This document shows, piece by piece, positions 8,536 through 18,087 of a stretch of DNA of 21,732 nucleotides. The position numbers and the translations under genes are program-made. The notes beneath the pieces are model-generated. The model saw only the letters and a program-made list of their open reading frames with translations. It had not been told where the DNA came from and did no database searches. Position 1 is the stretch's first letter, and each line of letters starts with the position of its first letter. This DNA is from Gnetum montanum. Its lineage: Eukaryota; Streptophyta; Gnetopsida; Gnetales; Gnetaceae. Where the stretch lies: assembly GCA_015680685.1 (NCBI GenBank), contig MNCI01018224.1, positions 4,367 through 26,098 on the forward strand, given 5' to 3'.

Positions 8536-9926
8536 TTAGTAGAATTGATGATTGTTTGAGTTTTTAGGCCCAAGATTTAAGGATTTGAGGTAGATCCGAA
8601 AGGTTTGGGGTAGTGGAAAGTGGGAATTGAGGCACCAAAAGTTTCATGAAGTGGAGTCATGCAATGAAGTTCTTTGAAAAGGATGAGGAAAAAGGTCATG
8701 TAATGGTTCTAAGAAACATTTGATTAAAATGATGCCAAAGGAAACAATAGATTTGACAATGGAGTACTCAGAGGGTATAAAATGATGTGGTGGTATGCAA
8801 CGAGTACAAAGGACAAAATTCAAATAAGTGGCTCCTCCCCAAAGTAGGTTCCAACTTATAATTCCCTTACATAACCACACCTTAAAATGTTCGTAGGCAC
8901 TAGAAGGATTAAATGCAACCTACACCTATGCAACAAAACACACATGTTAAGTACCACCGCTATGAGGTAAAAATTCTATGCCACACAAGACACAATTTAG
9001 AAGTAACTAGATCATGAGATGAGATAAATTGTAGAAGGGATTGCAATGATTAGGATGTGAGTAACTTACCCTAGGCACTATGAATCAAAAGTGTTGTGCA
9101 TGATTAAAGTACCATTAGCCTTTTGATCCAAGATCAAAAGCAAGTCCATACCTCTAATTAGTGATATTGCATTGTTTCATCTCAATGATAGACAACCATA
9201 GGAGCATCATGACAACAAGGAGTACAATCACTTGGCATTTTGCACAAGGAAGGAGTGATTTGAATTTGTTTTCGATATGTTTTTCTTGTGCTTTTCTTTT
9301 CTACTTCACTTCTTTATTTTTTTATTTGCTTTCTTCTTCTTTTCTTTTTCTTCTTCTGGCCGCTTTTGCACTTGGTCTTTCCCAAAGGTGATCTAGAGAA
9401 GACACCAAACTTTAAGAATGGGTACATGTCTTTCTAGAGGGACCTCCCAGAATGACATTGAGTTCCTTTATTGAGTGCCTTTATTACAACTCTTACTCCC
9501 ATTGTTCGTTAGATCTACAAGGATCTTAGTACAATCAAGTTGCATGATAGCACATACAGATGTCACCAAAGAGAATCTATAGGTTCCCTTGATGTTATTC
9601 CCTCTTAGTCTAGCACTCTTTGCTCTAGCATAATGAGTACAAAGTTACTTTAAGTTTTGATGATAACAAGAATATAATCATACCTAGAGCAAGAACCTCT
9701 TACTAATAGAATGGGTGGGTAGATGTTTTGGGCTCACTATCCAAATAATTAATCACTTGTGATTTGATAACATAGAACAACATCTCAACCAACTAGTTAC
9801 ATGAGTATTTTATTCACAGATGAGATTACCCACAAAAGGATAAAATGACAAATTAGGAAACAAGAAATTAGAAAACAAAATATTGTAAAAGCAAAGAAAA
9901 GAAAAAACATTTACTAATTCTACTTG
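8536..9926 (-). other. Non-coding middle of element M, with a long purine tract
   Basis: About 1.4 kb between gag and the internal promoter candidate, where protease, RT, RNase H and integrase would lie in a complete element. None of their motifs is visible in either strand. A 75-90 nt run at about 9275-9363 is almost pure pyrimidine on the plus strand, so it is a polypurine tract in the transcript sense of M. It includes CTTCTTCTTTTCTTTTTC. A second A/G-rich run lies at about 9835-9905. The purpose of this spacer is unknown. Confidence 0.55.
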
Positions 9927-12296
9927 TTAGAATGGGAGGTATCCCGCATGACTAAACCTTTGATCATGGAAAAAATTAATCAATGAAGAATTAGGATCCA
10001 TGCATGTTGGAAATACTGGGGTCTAGCCATATCCAAACCAATGGGTGTCTTTTGGTGTAGTGGAAGGAACATACCCAAATTGGGGTTCACACACTTGATT
10101 AAAGTAGGCATACTGGGGTAGATTATAAGATGTGGTCATGTGATAAGAAGTTGACCCACTATGGTACTCGTGACCATAAGATGGTATGCAAGGATTGATA
10201 TGTCTCCTCATATTGTTATATTCATTGGACCACATGGCTGTTGGAATATTAATTGGTGGCCTGGATAAGGTAACAGCAGGTGTTGAGTTTGAAGAGGAAG
10301 GTGCATCATGGTGTTGGGCTTGTGCTAAGTTGGAGGATGTAGTGGTTTTAGAACCGTGCTCTCTCTTTCTACAACCATGCCTAAAGAAAGGATGCTTTTG
10401 ACATTGTGGAGGACTCTAACTACTATTGACAATAGTAGCACAAGTAATGTTTTTTGGTTGATGTTGTGGTGCAAAAGATTTTGGTATAATTGGTGGCAAT
10501 GTAGAAGGAGGTGAAGGATGAGAATATTGAGAGTAAGAAGGTGTGTAAGAAACATGAGATGGTAATCTCGTAGGAGAGGACATGGGTGGATGATACTCGA
10601 AAGAGTGATAATGATGAGGTGAAGTAGAGGATGTTGATGTAGTTGGAGAAATAGGATGTTGAACATAATAATCACTTGGTTTTAGGTGATATGAAGGGTG
10701 TGGCTAGTTTGGAAATGGCCTCCCCCATGACGGGGGGTTTTTCCATTGTAGTTAAGCACAATACTTCTATATGAAATCTAGATGTAACATTCTTCCCCAA
10801 TGCTCATGTAAATGTAACAAGATTGGGCATTGGCCTTCTTGGTTATCGTATAGAAAAACATCACATTGATACTTATGATTTGTGATTGAATCCCTATTCT
10901 CATTTTCTTCAGCCCTTCTTTCCAATTATCAAATGGTGTTTTGTCTTGTTTCTCGGTTTGGTATGCTCTTTATGTTTTGGTTATCAAAGTTATCTTGTGT
11001 GGGTCTCCCTATAATAATGTCTACATATTCTCCACATTTTTCATGTACCCTCTCTATCATCTTGTTGATCTTACCCTTAATTTCATCTAGTGATTTTAAT
11101 ATTGGCAAAGGTAGGGACAGTTTCACCTCCTCAAGGTGAGTTGATTTCTCCTCTTCATAATTATGGACTTCTATTATTTCAAGAGTTTCGTCTTGTTGAG
11201 GTCTTTTAAAATTTCCCCATTTAACTATTTTTCCTTCTTCTTTTGCTACTTGCTTAATAAGCTCTTGGAATTGATGGGTTTTTAGTTCATATAGTTGACC
11301 TGGGGCATACATCCCTAGGGTCTCCCTTGTTTCATTATGGAGCCCATTCATGATGTAATACATTAGCCTTTCCTCAAAGAACCCATGGCCTAGGCATTTG
11401 TTTAACAAAGAGTAATATCTTTCTAAGGCCACATATAGGGGTTCATGTTGCCCTTGTTTCCACTCTTGGATTTGTCTTCTCAAGGATGACACTTTTGTAT
11501 AGGTTTGATATCTTTTGTTGAAGAGGTTTACCATTGTAAGCCAGTGGTGAATTGAATTCGATTTTAAAGACATGTACCATATTTTAGCTTGGAAAACAAG
11601 TGTCATAGGGAAGAGCTTAAGCCTTTGCCACCCATTCTCAATGTTGTTCCATACACAAACATCATAGAAGGCTTGTAAATGATGTTGTAGATTTGAATCA
11701 TAGCCTCTTGAGAACTTAGAAAAGTTGTTTAAATTAAACCTGGGTAGACGACTTTCCTTGCGATGCTTGTAGGATATCTAAATGGCCTCTATTATATGAA
11801 TTAGGCCCTTGGTGACTAGCAGGGATCCACCATCGCTAAATAGGTTGTGAGTTCATGAGCTAGGACAATGTTGTCTATGTTCATGTTGACGTTCCTGATT
11901 TTTCCCATGGATTCGATTTTTATTTCTACATTGACCTTGTAAGAAATAGTCATCCATGGGACAACCTGTCATTGAAAGAGAAGAGAAAGAGAGGGAACTA
12001 GAAGGCTCATCATGACTTTTGTAAATCTTCCAATCATTCCCCAATGTACTCTTGCTACGCATTGAGAAGGTCCTAAGTCTTAAGAGCCTCCTTGTTCTAA
12101 GGGATGTCCCATCTTCACTTGAGTTGTTTGAGTTGGATGACAAAATTCCTTGAGTATTGTTGGGATGTCTATGAACATATGAAACTCCTACATAAGATTG
12201 AGTACTCCAAACTTCTTCTTCATCATAAATTTCATTGGTTCTCCAATGAATTGCCTCATTAGATGTTGCATTATCACTATCTTGTGAAAGAGACAT
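9927..12296 (-). pseudogene. gag: Element M gag (capsid polyprotein) remnant
   Basis: Gag assembles the virus-like particle that packages the element RNA. The frame opens MSLSQDSDNATSNEA at 12296, about 115 bp after the primer-binding site. It shifts near 11850-11760 and then stays in one frame to 9927 with a few stops. The conserved retrotransposon gag domain lies at about 11740-11260: FNLNNFSKFSRGY, YDVCVWNNIENGW, LKLFPMTLVFQAKIWYMSLK, FNKRYQTYTKVSSLRRQI and CLGHGFFEERLMYYIMNGL. A Lys/Glu-rich segment follows (to 10930), then a Ser/Pro/Tyr/His-rich tail (10740-10025) ending in FFHDQRFSHAGYLPF. No CCHC zinc knuckle is visible; one CATIVNSS...CQKHPFFRHGC stretch is only loosely similar. The domain matches the Ty3/gypsy gag pattern (E-LY-A-ERY-LL-CLGHG). 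Confidence 0.85.
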
Positions 12297-12410
12297 TGTC
12301 GTGAATTATGTGTGACTTAATTGAATTCAATTTCTTTGTCTAAAAGATATATCATTAATACCCTATTACAAATATCTTGTATGATATAACTAATCTAGAT
12401 AACTAGCATC
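12297..12410 (-). other. Element M leader between primer-binding site and gag
   Basis: 114 bp of untranslated leader on the minus strand, ending at the gag ATG (12296). It should contain packaging signals by position, but none can be recognised by sequence alone. Confidence 0.5.
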
Positions 12411-12429
12411 ATCCCTAGCAATGACACAA
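12411..12429 (-). promoter_or_regulatory. Primer-binding site of element M, tRNA-Asp type
   Basis: The minus strand reads TTGTGTCATTGCTAGGGAT. The complement of the plant tRNA-Asp(GUC) 3' end starts TGGCGCCGTTGCCGGGG. Thirteen of 19 positions agree with the usual family site, and five of the six differences are C-to-T or G-to-A, as expected from decay of methylated cytosines. It lies one base from the 5' LTR. This primer type is characteristic of Tat/Athila-like gypsy elements. Confidence 0.75.
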
Positions 12430-12430
12430 A

Positions 12431-13274
12431 GGATGAGCAGTGAAGTACCCCTACACACAACCATATGAATAATAGTGTGTATACACAATTTAGTTGAACT
12501 CTGTCGATGGACTAGTTGTGGTACCTAAATGGTTATACGTTGATCATAGTTCACTGTCTTCCCACTTGGACTAGAATTTGCTTTGTCACGTATGGTTTAG
12601 TCTAGAGTGAGGTGTATGAGGTGATCCCTACTACTATGATACTCTTAAGGATAACTTGATTAAGCTAATGGAAAATAGGAAATAAGATCTAAGCTAGCCT
12701 AGATGTGATGATCATCCATCCCTAATCATTTTTACGTATGTTGGACTTCATGTACTACTTATGGGATTACCAAGCACACATCACTCAAAGCACTACTCAA
12801 TATGCTACTGGGTTACCATGTAGTTACACTTAAATGTTCGTTATTAAGGCGTACTCATTTCACGTTAATAACAAGAATAGTAAATGATGATAAAAGAAAT
12901 ATTAACTAAGAATAAATAATCAAAAATTAAAATAATTAAAAGCTAAGTGAATGTTATTATGATGAAGTAATCTTGATCTTTATTGTTGATCATGTGCATG
13001 TCCAAGTATGTCACACTTGAACAAAGGTGTTGCATAATTACAAACATCACACTATGAGCCTGCACTAAGAATAACTTAAAGCTAAATTTCCAAAAGAAAA
13101 GAACTTATAACTCCATAATGATCTAACTAACTCCTCACTATGCACTTGAGTGCTCTATTTATAGGCTAACATAGGAATCATGATATCATGTATACAATAT
13201 TGTATCCAGGCTACAATATCATGTACCTAATATCATGTACCAGATATCAAGGCTTGGCAGACTGTGACTCATCA
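12431..13274 (-). mobile_element. Element M 5' LTR
   Basis: This 844-bp LTR on the minus strand starts at 13274 with TGATGAGTCACAGTCTGCC and ends at 12431 with CTGCTCATCC, where the final A has changed to C. A good TATA box (plus-strand complement CTCTATTTATAGGC, 13153-13166) gives the promoter for the gag transcript, with the GATATC array upstream at 13182-13248. It is bordered outside by the target duplication GTTGG (13275-13279) and inside by the primer-binding site. It differs from the 3' LTR at roughly one in seven positions in the part I counted, mostly transitions. Confidence 0.9.
13182..13248 (-). promoter_or_regulatory. GATATC array in U3 of M 5' LTR
   Basis: Six-base motifs GATATC, AATATT, AATATC, AATATC and GATATC start at 13182, 13196, 13215, 13229 and 13243, giving spacings of 14, 19, 14 and 14. 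Several copies are followed or preceded by GTAC (ATGTACC, CATGTAC). The array lies just upstream of the TATA box. The same spacing survives in the 3' LTR. Confidence 0.6.
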
Positions 13275-13279
13275 GTTGG
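13275..13279. repeat. Target site duplication, right copy (element M)
   Basis: GTTGG follows the outer end of the 5' LTR of M and matches GTTGA at 4068-4072 in four of five bases. The integrase frame of element P restarts here. Confidence 0.8.
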
Positions 13280-14200
13280 GTAATTTTAGTCTATTCTATT
13301 TTAAGATATATATCGATATTTCCAAACATATAAACTTGTCAAAGAAATAGAGAATTTTTAGTTAAGTTTGAGAGATTTCAATAATGAATTAATGAATTCA
13401 CCTAGAACCCTTTAACATTTGAGACATAGACTTCATGGGAGCTATCTTTCCTATGTAAAATAGGAATACATATATTATTATTATTATTGATTCTTGCACT
13501 AGATGAGTAGAAGTAGTTGTAATGATAGATTGTACAATGGCCATCATCACTAAATTCTTTGAGCAACAAATTGTAAATCATTTTAGCATGCCTAGATTTT
13601 TCATCTCAAATAATGAAATTCAATTCATAAGAAATATCTTTAAAAAGTTGATGCATACCTAGGGGTAGAGCATAAATTGATTACATCCTATCACCCCCAA
13701 GTTAATGATCAAGTGGAGGTTACAAATAGAAAACTTAGATAGATCCTCATTTGAACAATTAGCCACTATAGGAAGAACTAGGGAAACATAGTAAATGATG
13801 TCCTTTGAACACATTGTACAACTTGAAAACTCCCTATAAGATGCTCTTTGTATGAGCTTATTTATGGAAAATTATCAAAATTTTCCATAAAAGCTAAGCT
13901 CAAAATATTATCCATTGCATCTGAACTAAATCCAATTTGTATTTAACTTAAAAATAACATTTGATGAACTAAAACTTGTTTGAAAAAAATATAATGGTAG
14001 AAATCATGCATATCAAGGTCTATATGGTCTATTTCAAGTAGATGCACAATGCTAAAATTAAGCACTTAGAGCTGAAACCAACGCATAATGTCCTTTATTA
14101 CAATTCCAAATAGGCACAATAGAAAATAAAATTCTAAACATTATGGATTTCTTATTTAAAAATTTAAACCAAGGGTACAAGATGGTCCTTATCATTTCAA
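13280..14200 (+). pseudogene. pol: Element P: integrase core and C-terminal remnant, right of M
   Basis: Integrase joins LTR ends to target DNA. Past the insertion the frame shows SILF (as in YWP-LF-D), then EPFNI-DIDFMGAIFPM and NTYIIIIIDSCTR-VEV. These match the start of the catalytic core, with its first acidic residue kept at 13499-13501. The second site reads FISNNEIQF where SDNGTQF is usual, so that Asp has become Asn. GVEHKLITSYHPQVNDQVEV follows in another frame, with the catalytic Glu kept, then a CSLYELIYGK block near 13850. A basic Lys/Trp-containing segment at 14090-14200 may be the C-terminal domain. Most stops are explained by TGG to TGA or CAA to TAA. Confidence 0.85.
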
Positions 14201-14328
14201 CAAATTTAATAAAAGAAGGAAGAACTAAGAAGGGCTACAAAGGATATGCCATCAGGATTTATTAAATTCTAGAACATAGAACCCATTATTTTAGCATCTA
14301 GATTTCCACTTGATAATTCATTGGAAAA

Positions 14329-14587
14329 GCATGTGACCCATGTCTAAAAATAGGCTTATATCAAGTAAGAAATTTTATTAATTGAAAAACTTAATTGATC
14401 TTGAGATATCACTAAAAGAACATATGATCCATATTTGAAAGGAGACCTCTATCAAAAACACTTCTTGGAAATAGTCTTAACATATGATTATAAGGACATA
14501 TGATCCATATCCAAAGGTTCTTTTCTATAAAGACTAGCATTGGCCATACAATTAGAAAGATATATGATCCATGTCTAAATGTGCATC
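14329..14587 (+). repeat. Four diverged copies of an ATGATCCAT-containing repeat
   Basis: A 25-30 bp core of the form CATATGATCCATRTCTAAA occurs at about 14329, 14417, 14492 and 14554, spaced 88, 75 and 62 bp. It lies in the 3' part of element P after integrase. Copies differ by several bases and by the intervening sequence, so this is an old, decayed tandem array. Confidence 0.5.
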
Positions 14588-15993
14588 ACTAATGAATGAC
14601 TCATGATAACTTTTTAATTAATTGACTAGATATAGAAGTAATCTATTTCTTGTTATTTATTCTAAAAAGTTAACAACTTAGTCTTGTAGGTATGTTAAGG
14701 AATGTCATTTGGAGTAATGGTAAGATGATTTTTTATCAACTCAAAGATGTAGATTCAAACCTAGGCATAATCACTCAAATAGGTTAGGATTTCACTCATC
14801 CACTAACGTTCCCAAAATCCTACTTGGTATGATGAACAATGAGGCTTTAAGTGATGATTGTTTTTTAGGATTGGAGTTATGATACTTTTTCAAATGATTC
14901 TAGGATGTCCATCTTGAAGATGATAAAATATGATGTCATTGAAGAATGCCTGACTTGATTACAAGTTTGGACAAAAGAATAAGATGATTTCTATTTATCA
15001 TGATTTATGCATAAGATACATTGTGTCCATGTGCCATGTGCCTTATGTCCCTAACTCTTCTTCCACATTCTCTATCTCAAGTCATGTTAGCTCACTAATT
15101 TATATAAAATTATTATTTTCAAGATTGTGATAATATGAAATAAATGATTACAACTAGATAATATGCATTCTAGCATTTAATAAGATGTCTATGGAAAACT
15201 TGCCTAGTAGTTATCCAAGGACAATAAGAGCAAGAGCTTACTATGGAAAGGACCCACTAGGATAGCTTTCATAACTTAACCATAAATCCATTGAAATGCC
15301 ATAATAGACATCATGTAGTTAAGTTTTGAGAACATGGACACATTAAAGTTCATAAAAAATTATCAATTTCAAAATTTTAGTCATGCCTAATCTCTTGCAT
15401 AGCTAAGAAAAGTCTAAAAAATCCCAAAAATTCAATTAAATTCAACCAAAAATCATATTTTATAAGAATGTAATAGTCAATCAATGCTTCCTTAGAATGT
15501 GTTATGCATTAGTGTATCCATAAAACCTATTTATACACAATGTTTCCCTTTAATCTTCCTCATACTCAATCATTCTAAATTCAAGATGTTAACTAGAGCT
15601 CATGAAATAGAAGCAAGAATTGGTGGAGCTCTAAAATTAGCTTAAGTAGGTTACTTGATATAGTACACATAAATATGTTATGTAATTCTATGAAATTGAG
15701 GGTGTGAAATTGATGATGTAGATGTAAAAGGCCAAGGATGCCAAAGAAAAAAAAATAATTAATTAATCCAAGGCTAGGAAAGTGGTCTATGACCTCAATA
15801 AGAGAATAATAGGACTTAAATATCAAGTTTTTGAACTAATGAATGAGAAAAAGTAGTTAGGATAATCTTGAAAGGAGAGAAATTGTTCTGAAGAGTATCT
15901 ATAATTGATTAAGTATGAGAAAGCATGAAAAAATGTGTAAATATTTAAAATATATAAAATGAAAACCTCTCCATCCTTGAGGTTCATAAGATT
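14588..15993. other. 3' part of element P or flank, no recognisable gene
   Basis: About 1.4 kb of AT-rich DNA with few CpG, holding the SINE-like repeat at 14703-14775 but no coding motif. A short plus-strand frame starting MLTRAHEIEARIGG at 15587 has no support beyond its ATG. There is no polypurine tract before the LTR at 15994 and no match to the internal 3' ends at 280-404 or 4926-5050, so the LTR that follows probably does not belong to P. Confidence 0.45.
14703..14775 (+). repeat. tRNA-derived SINE-like repeat, copy 2
   Basis: This copy has an A-box-like TTTGGAGTAATGGTAAGATG and, about 40 nt later, a B-box-like AGATTCAAACC, where GGTTCGAACC would be expected before decay. It ends TAGGCATAATCACTC, as in the minus-strand copy at 1190-1262. 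Position and spacing of the boxes fit a polymerase III internal promoter. The rest of the element and its ends are not defined. Confidence 0.45.
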
Positions 15994-16908
15994 TGATGAG
16001 TCATGTTTTGTCAGTTACGTTGACAAAATCTCGTCGACACGGCCTCATCAATGAGGCCTAGTTGACACATCATATCATGCATTGATGTGGCCTTGTTAAT
16101 GTAGTGCCTATAGTCAACTATAAATATGCACTTGCAGCCACATTTATGGAAAGATAGTATTTGTACTAAAGCTCTTACATTTTTTCCATTCAAAAGTTAG
16201 AATTTTTCCTTGAGTGCCCACAGTAGGAGTCATTGAGTGTACGAATCTTTATTCAAGCATTGTTGTACCTAAGCACGATAGTGTGTGCAAAAATAAAGAC
16301 AAGCTTTTTGGTAAACCTTGTAGCACTTTGGATAGATTAGTTATTTCATTTATACATTTACTATTTCCAATTATTTATTAAATGATTTGAATTAGTTATT
16401 AAATATTTCCTAGTTGTCATGTTAATGAAGGAATTAAGCCAAATAGAGTATGCACATAAGTACGACCAATTTGAGTGTAACACGTATTCGCTTGGTAATC
16501 CTAGTAGCATTGTTACTTGGTTCACCTAGTAGCATAGTGCTTGGTCACCTAGCAGTGAATACATGGATTCAGTACATCTATGGAAAGTCAGATTGGATGC
16601 TTATGTTAGATTAGTTAAATGCTAGTTAATTAATTAATTTAGATTGGTCAATCAAATTCCTTTTATCTACATTTGAGCACCAAGTTATAAAACACAAAAT
16701 GATGAAAATTAGATGCCTCAATTACACTTAACCATACCAATGTATGTCACAAATGGAATTGAGAAGAAAATGATTGACCTTAAGGATAGATACACTTCCT
16801 AAAGGACTAGTGCACTAGAAACAATAAAGTCCATGAAATTCGACTGAATCATGCATGAACTCTTTGTGATTCATATGATTGGGTGTAGGAGTACCTCGCT
16901 ACTCATCA
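15994..16908 (+). mobile_element. LTR, plus strand, 5' LTR of element Q
   Basis: This 915-bp LTR starts TGATGAGTCATG and ends CTCGCTACTCATCA, with an 8-bp perfect inverted end (TGATGAGT/ACTCATCA). TATAAATA lies at 16119-16126. The R/U5 half aligns with the LTR at 405-1188; shared features include the TTGTACCT, AATAAAG and CTTGGTRATCC segments. The U3 is unrelated to the GATATC type. A tRNA-Asp-type primer-binding site follows at 16910, so this is a 5' LTR. No matching 3' LTR is present before element R begins. Confidence 0.8.
16041..16058. promoter_or_regulatory. Perfect inverted repeat in U3 of Q LTR
   Basis: GGCCTCAT-CA-ATGAGGCC is an 8-bp perfect inverted repeat with a 2-nt centre. It belongs to a roughly 30-bp repeated unit (GTCGACACGGCC... 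at 16034, GTTGACACATCA... at 16061). The repeated TTGAC/TCGAC starts resemble WRKY-type W-box cores (inference). It occupies the U3 position where the other LTRs carry GATATC arrays. Confidence 0.5.
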
Positions 16909-16909
16909 T

Positions 16910-16929
16910 TGGCACCATGTCCAAAGATC
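16910..16929 (+). promoter_or_regulatory. Primer-binding site of element Q, tRNA-Asp type
   Basis: TGGCACCATGTCCAAAGATC lies one base after the LTR end. It matches the usual tRNA-Asp-complementary site at 12 of 20 positions, and most differences are G to A. It fixes this LTR as a 5' LTR of the same lineage as M. Confidence 0.7.
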
Positions 16930-17062
16930 TTTTTTGTAGAACATGCCCTATTTAGGTCTAAGTGAATACCATTATATCATTGTATGAACCTAAAGGTCAA
17001 TATCATTCCCACTATACATAGAATTATAAAAGCACATTGACAATTTTATTTTATTTTGCAAA
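16930..17062 (+). other. Leader of element Q
   Basis: A 133-bp leader between the primer-binding site and the first ATG of the decayed ORF at 17063. No coding motif. Its length is comparable to the 114-bp leader of element M. Confidence 0.4.
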
Positions 17063-17599
17063 ATGTCTTCTTCTTCTTGCAAGCATGAGGATACCAAACC
17101 ACTGGTTCCATAAGAATGTAAGGTGGTGTATACTCATCCAAATGATTTTGTACCAAACTTCACCTTCATCCCACATCAAGATGAATAGTTGTGATGGCAT
17201 GATATGGAGGGAAACATTGTCTTGCACCCTAATAGATCTATGCCCAAGATGCTATTCAAGACCCTTAAGAAGTTAGTCATAGCAGATCTTCATGAAGAAT
17301 ACATTGTGAATGGATATTACACTCAAAACTATTGTTCCATTGCAACACAAAGCAAATGAGATTAACATCAAGAGAAACTCCATGAAGCTACAAAGAAGAA
17401 ACATTATACTAATCCCTTGTTCGTACTAAATCAAGATGACATTAAACATCCTCCTGTTGGCACATTTTGGCCATTTCATGGAACAGGTTGGCATGATAAA
17501 GTCTGCAAGAAAAAAAATCTCTTTACAAACTTCTTAAGAGAAATAACACAATTGTATCAGAGTGTAGGGTGGTATCATTGGAATATAATAACAAGATGA
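17063..17599 (+). pseudogene. Unknown decayed ORF just inside element Q
   Basis: One reading frame of 178 codons runs from ATG at 17063 to TGA at 17597-17599, with internal stops at 17111, 17186, 17192, 17357 and 17363. Each stop is one transition away from Gln, Arg or Trp codons. The frame starts MSSSSCKHEDTKPLVP and includes TLKKLVIADLHEEYIVNGYY and a Trp/Gly-rich segment PPVGTFWPFHGTGWHDKVC. I recognise no family, and it does not resemble the gag of M or R. Position right after the leader is where gag would be expected. It could be a divergent gag N-terminus, a lineage-specific ORF or a captured host sequence. Confidence 0.45.
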
Positions 17600-18060
17600 A
17601 GAGTTTTCTAGCAAGTCCAAAAATCTTTGATGACATTTATTTCTTTAAATATGGATAGTTTATGACTCAGATTTTTAGAGCACAATAATGTTATGTGATA
17701 CTATGAAAAAGACATTTGAAGAATTCAAATTTCAAAGAATAAAAGGGTAAGAGAGTTTCAAAATCTCATATGATTTCGTTTTGGGGAGAAATGATGGCCT
17801 TGCGTGTAAATGCATTGTTGGGAACAAGAACTATGCAATGTACTTGTGCATTGCTAACTTTTTGGTCACCATCAGTATTACAATTGGAATGAGGGTTAAC
17901 GACAATAAGAGGATGCAATGCTCTCTTTTAGAAATGTTAAAAAGTGAAGCTGATGTATCCTTCCAAACACTTTCACGTACAAGTGACAACCAATGGATTA
18001 CCATAGTGCCCTTCAAAAGATAGATTGGTGCATTGAATACGACCAGCCAGTTTATATCTA
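17600..18060 (+). other. Unassigned stretch with weak coding character
   Basis: A plus-strand frame at 17781-18023 (MGRNDGLACKCIVGNKNYAM...) is open for 80 codons but shows no known motif. CpG density begins to rise toward its right end. It may be a further gene fragment belonging to the mosaic downstream, or chance. Confidence 0.3.
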
Positions 18061-18087
18061 TACGGACGAAACAAAAAAACACCTTCT

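Larger units (their letters stand above)
4073..13274 (-). mobile_element. Element M: complete, pol-less LTR retrotransposon (gag + ORF-X), nested in P
   Basis: A 9.2-kb element read on the minus strand. In order: 5' LTR (13274 to 12431), primer-binding site (12429 to 12411), gag (12296 to 9927), non-coding middle, U3-like block (8535 to 8424), ORF-X (7921 to 5394), polypurine tract (4933 to 4926) and 3' LTR (4925 to 4073). It is flanked by a 5-bp target duplication. No protease, reverse transcriptase, RNase H or integrase motif was found in either strand of the internal region. It would therefore have depended on enzymes from another element, plausibly a relative of P with the same tRNA-Asp-type primer. 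The two LTRs differ at about 31 of the first 210 aligned positions by my count, so the insertion is old. Confidence 0.85.

Noticed and set aside
10882-11139. Plus-strand 85-codon open frame
   Set aside because: It is the reverse-strand shadow of the well supported M gag domain.
13470-13500. ATT microsatellite
   Set aside because: Only about five units, and it falls inside the integrase frame as a run of Ile codons before the catalytic Asp.
15593-15826. Minus-strand 77-codon frame rich in Phe, Leu and His
   Set aside because: The composition is explained by AT-rich sequence; no motif, promoter or homologous copy is seen.
405-16908. One giant element bounded by the LTRs at 405 and 15994
   Set aside because: The U3 regions are unrelated, no polypurine tract precedes 15994, and the first LTR has a polypurine tract on its left while the second has a primer-binding site on its right.
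16920-16995. Third copy of the SINE-like repeat after the Q primer-binding site
   Set aside because: Only short shared strings (TTAGACCTA, ATGATATAATGG on the minus strand) and no proper B box.
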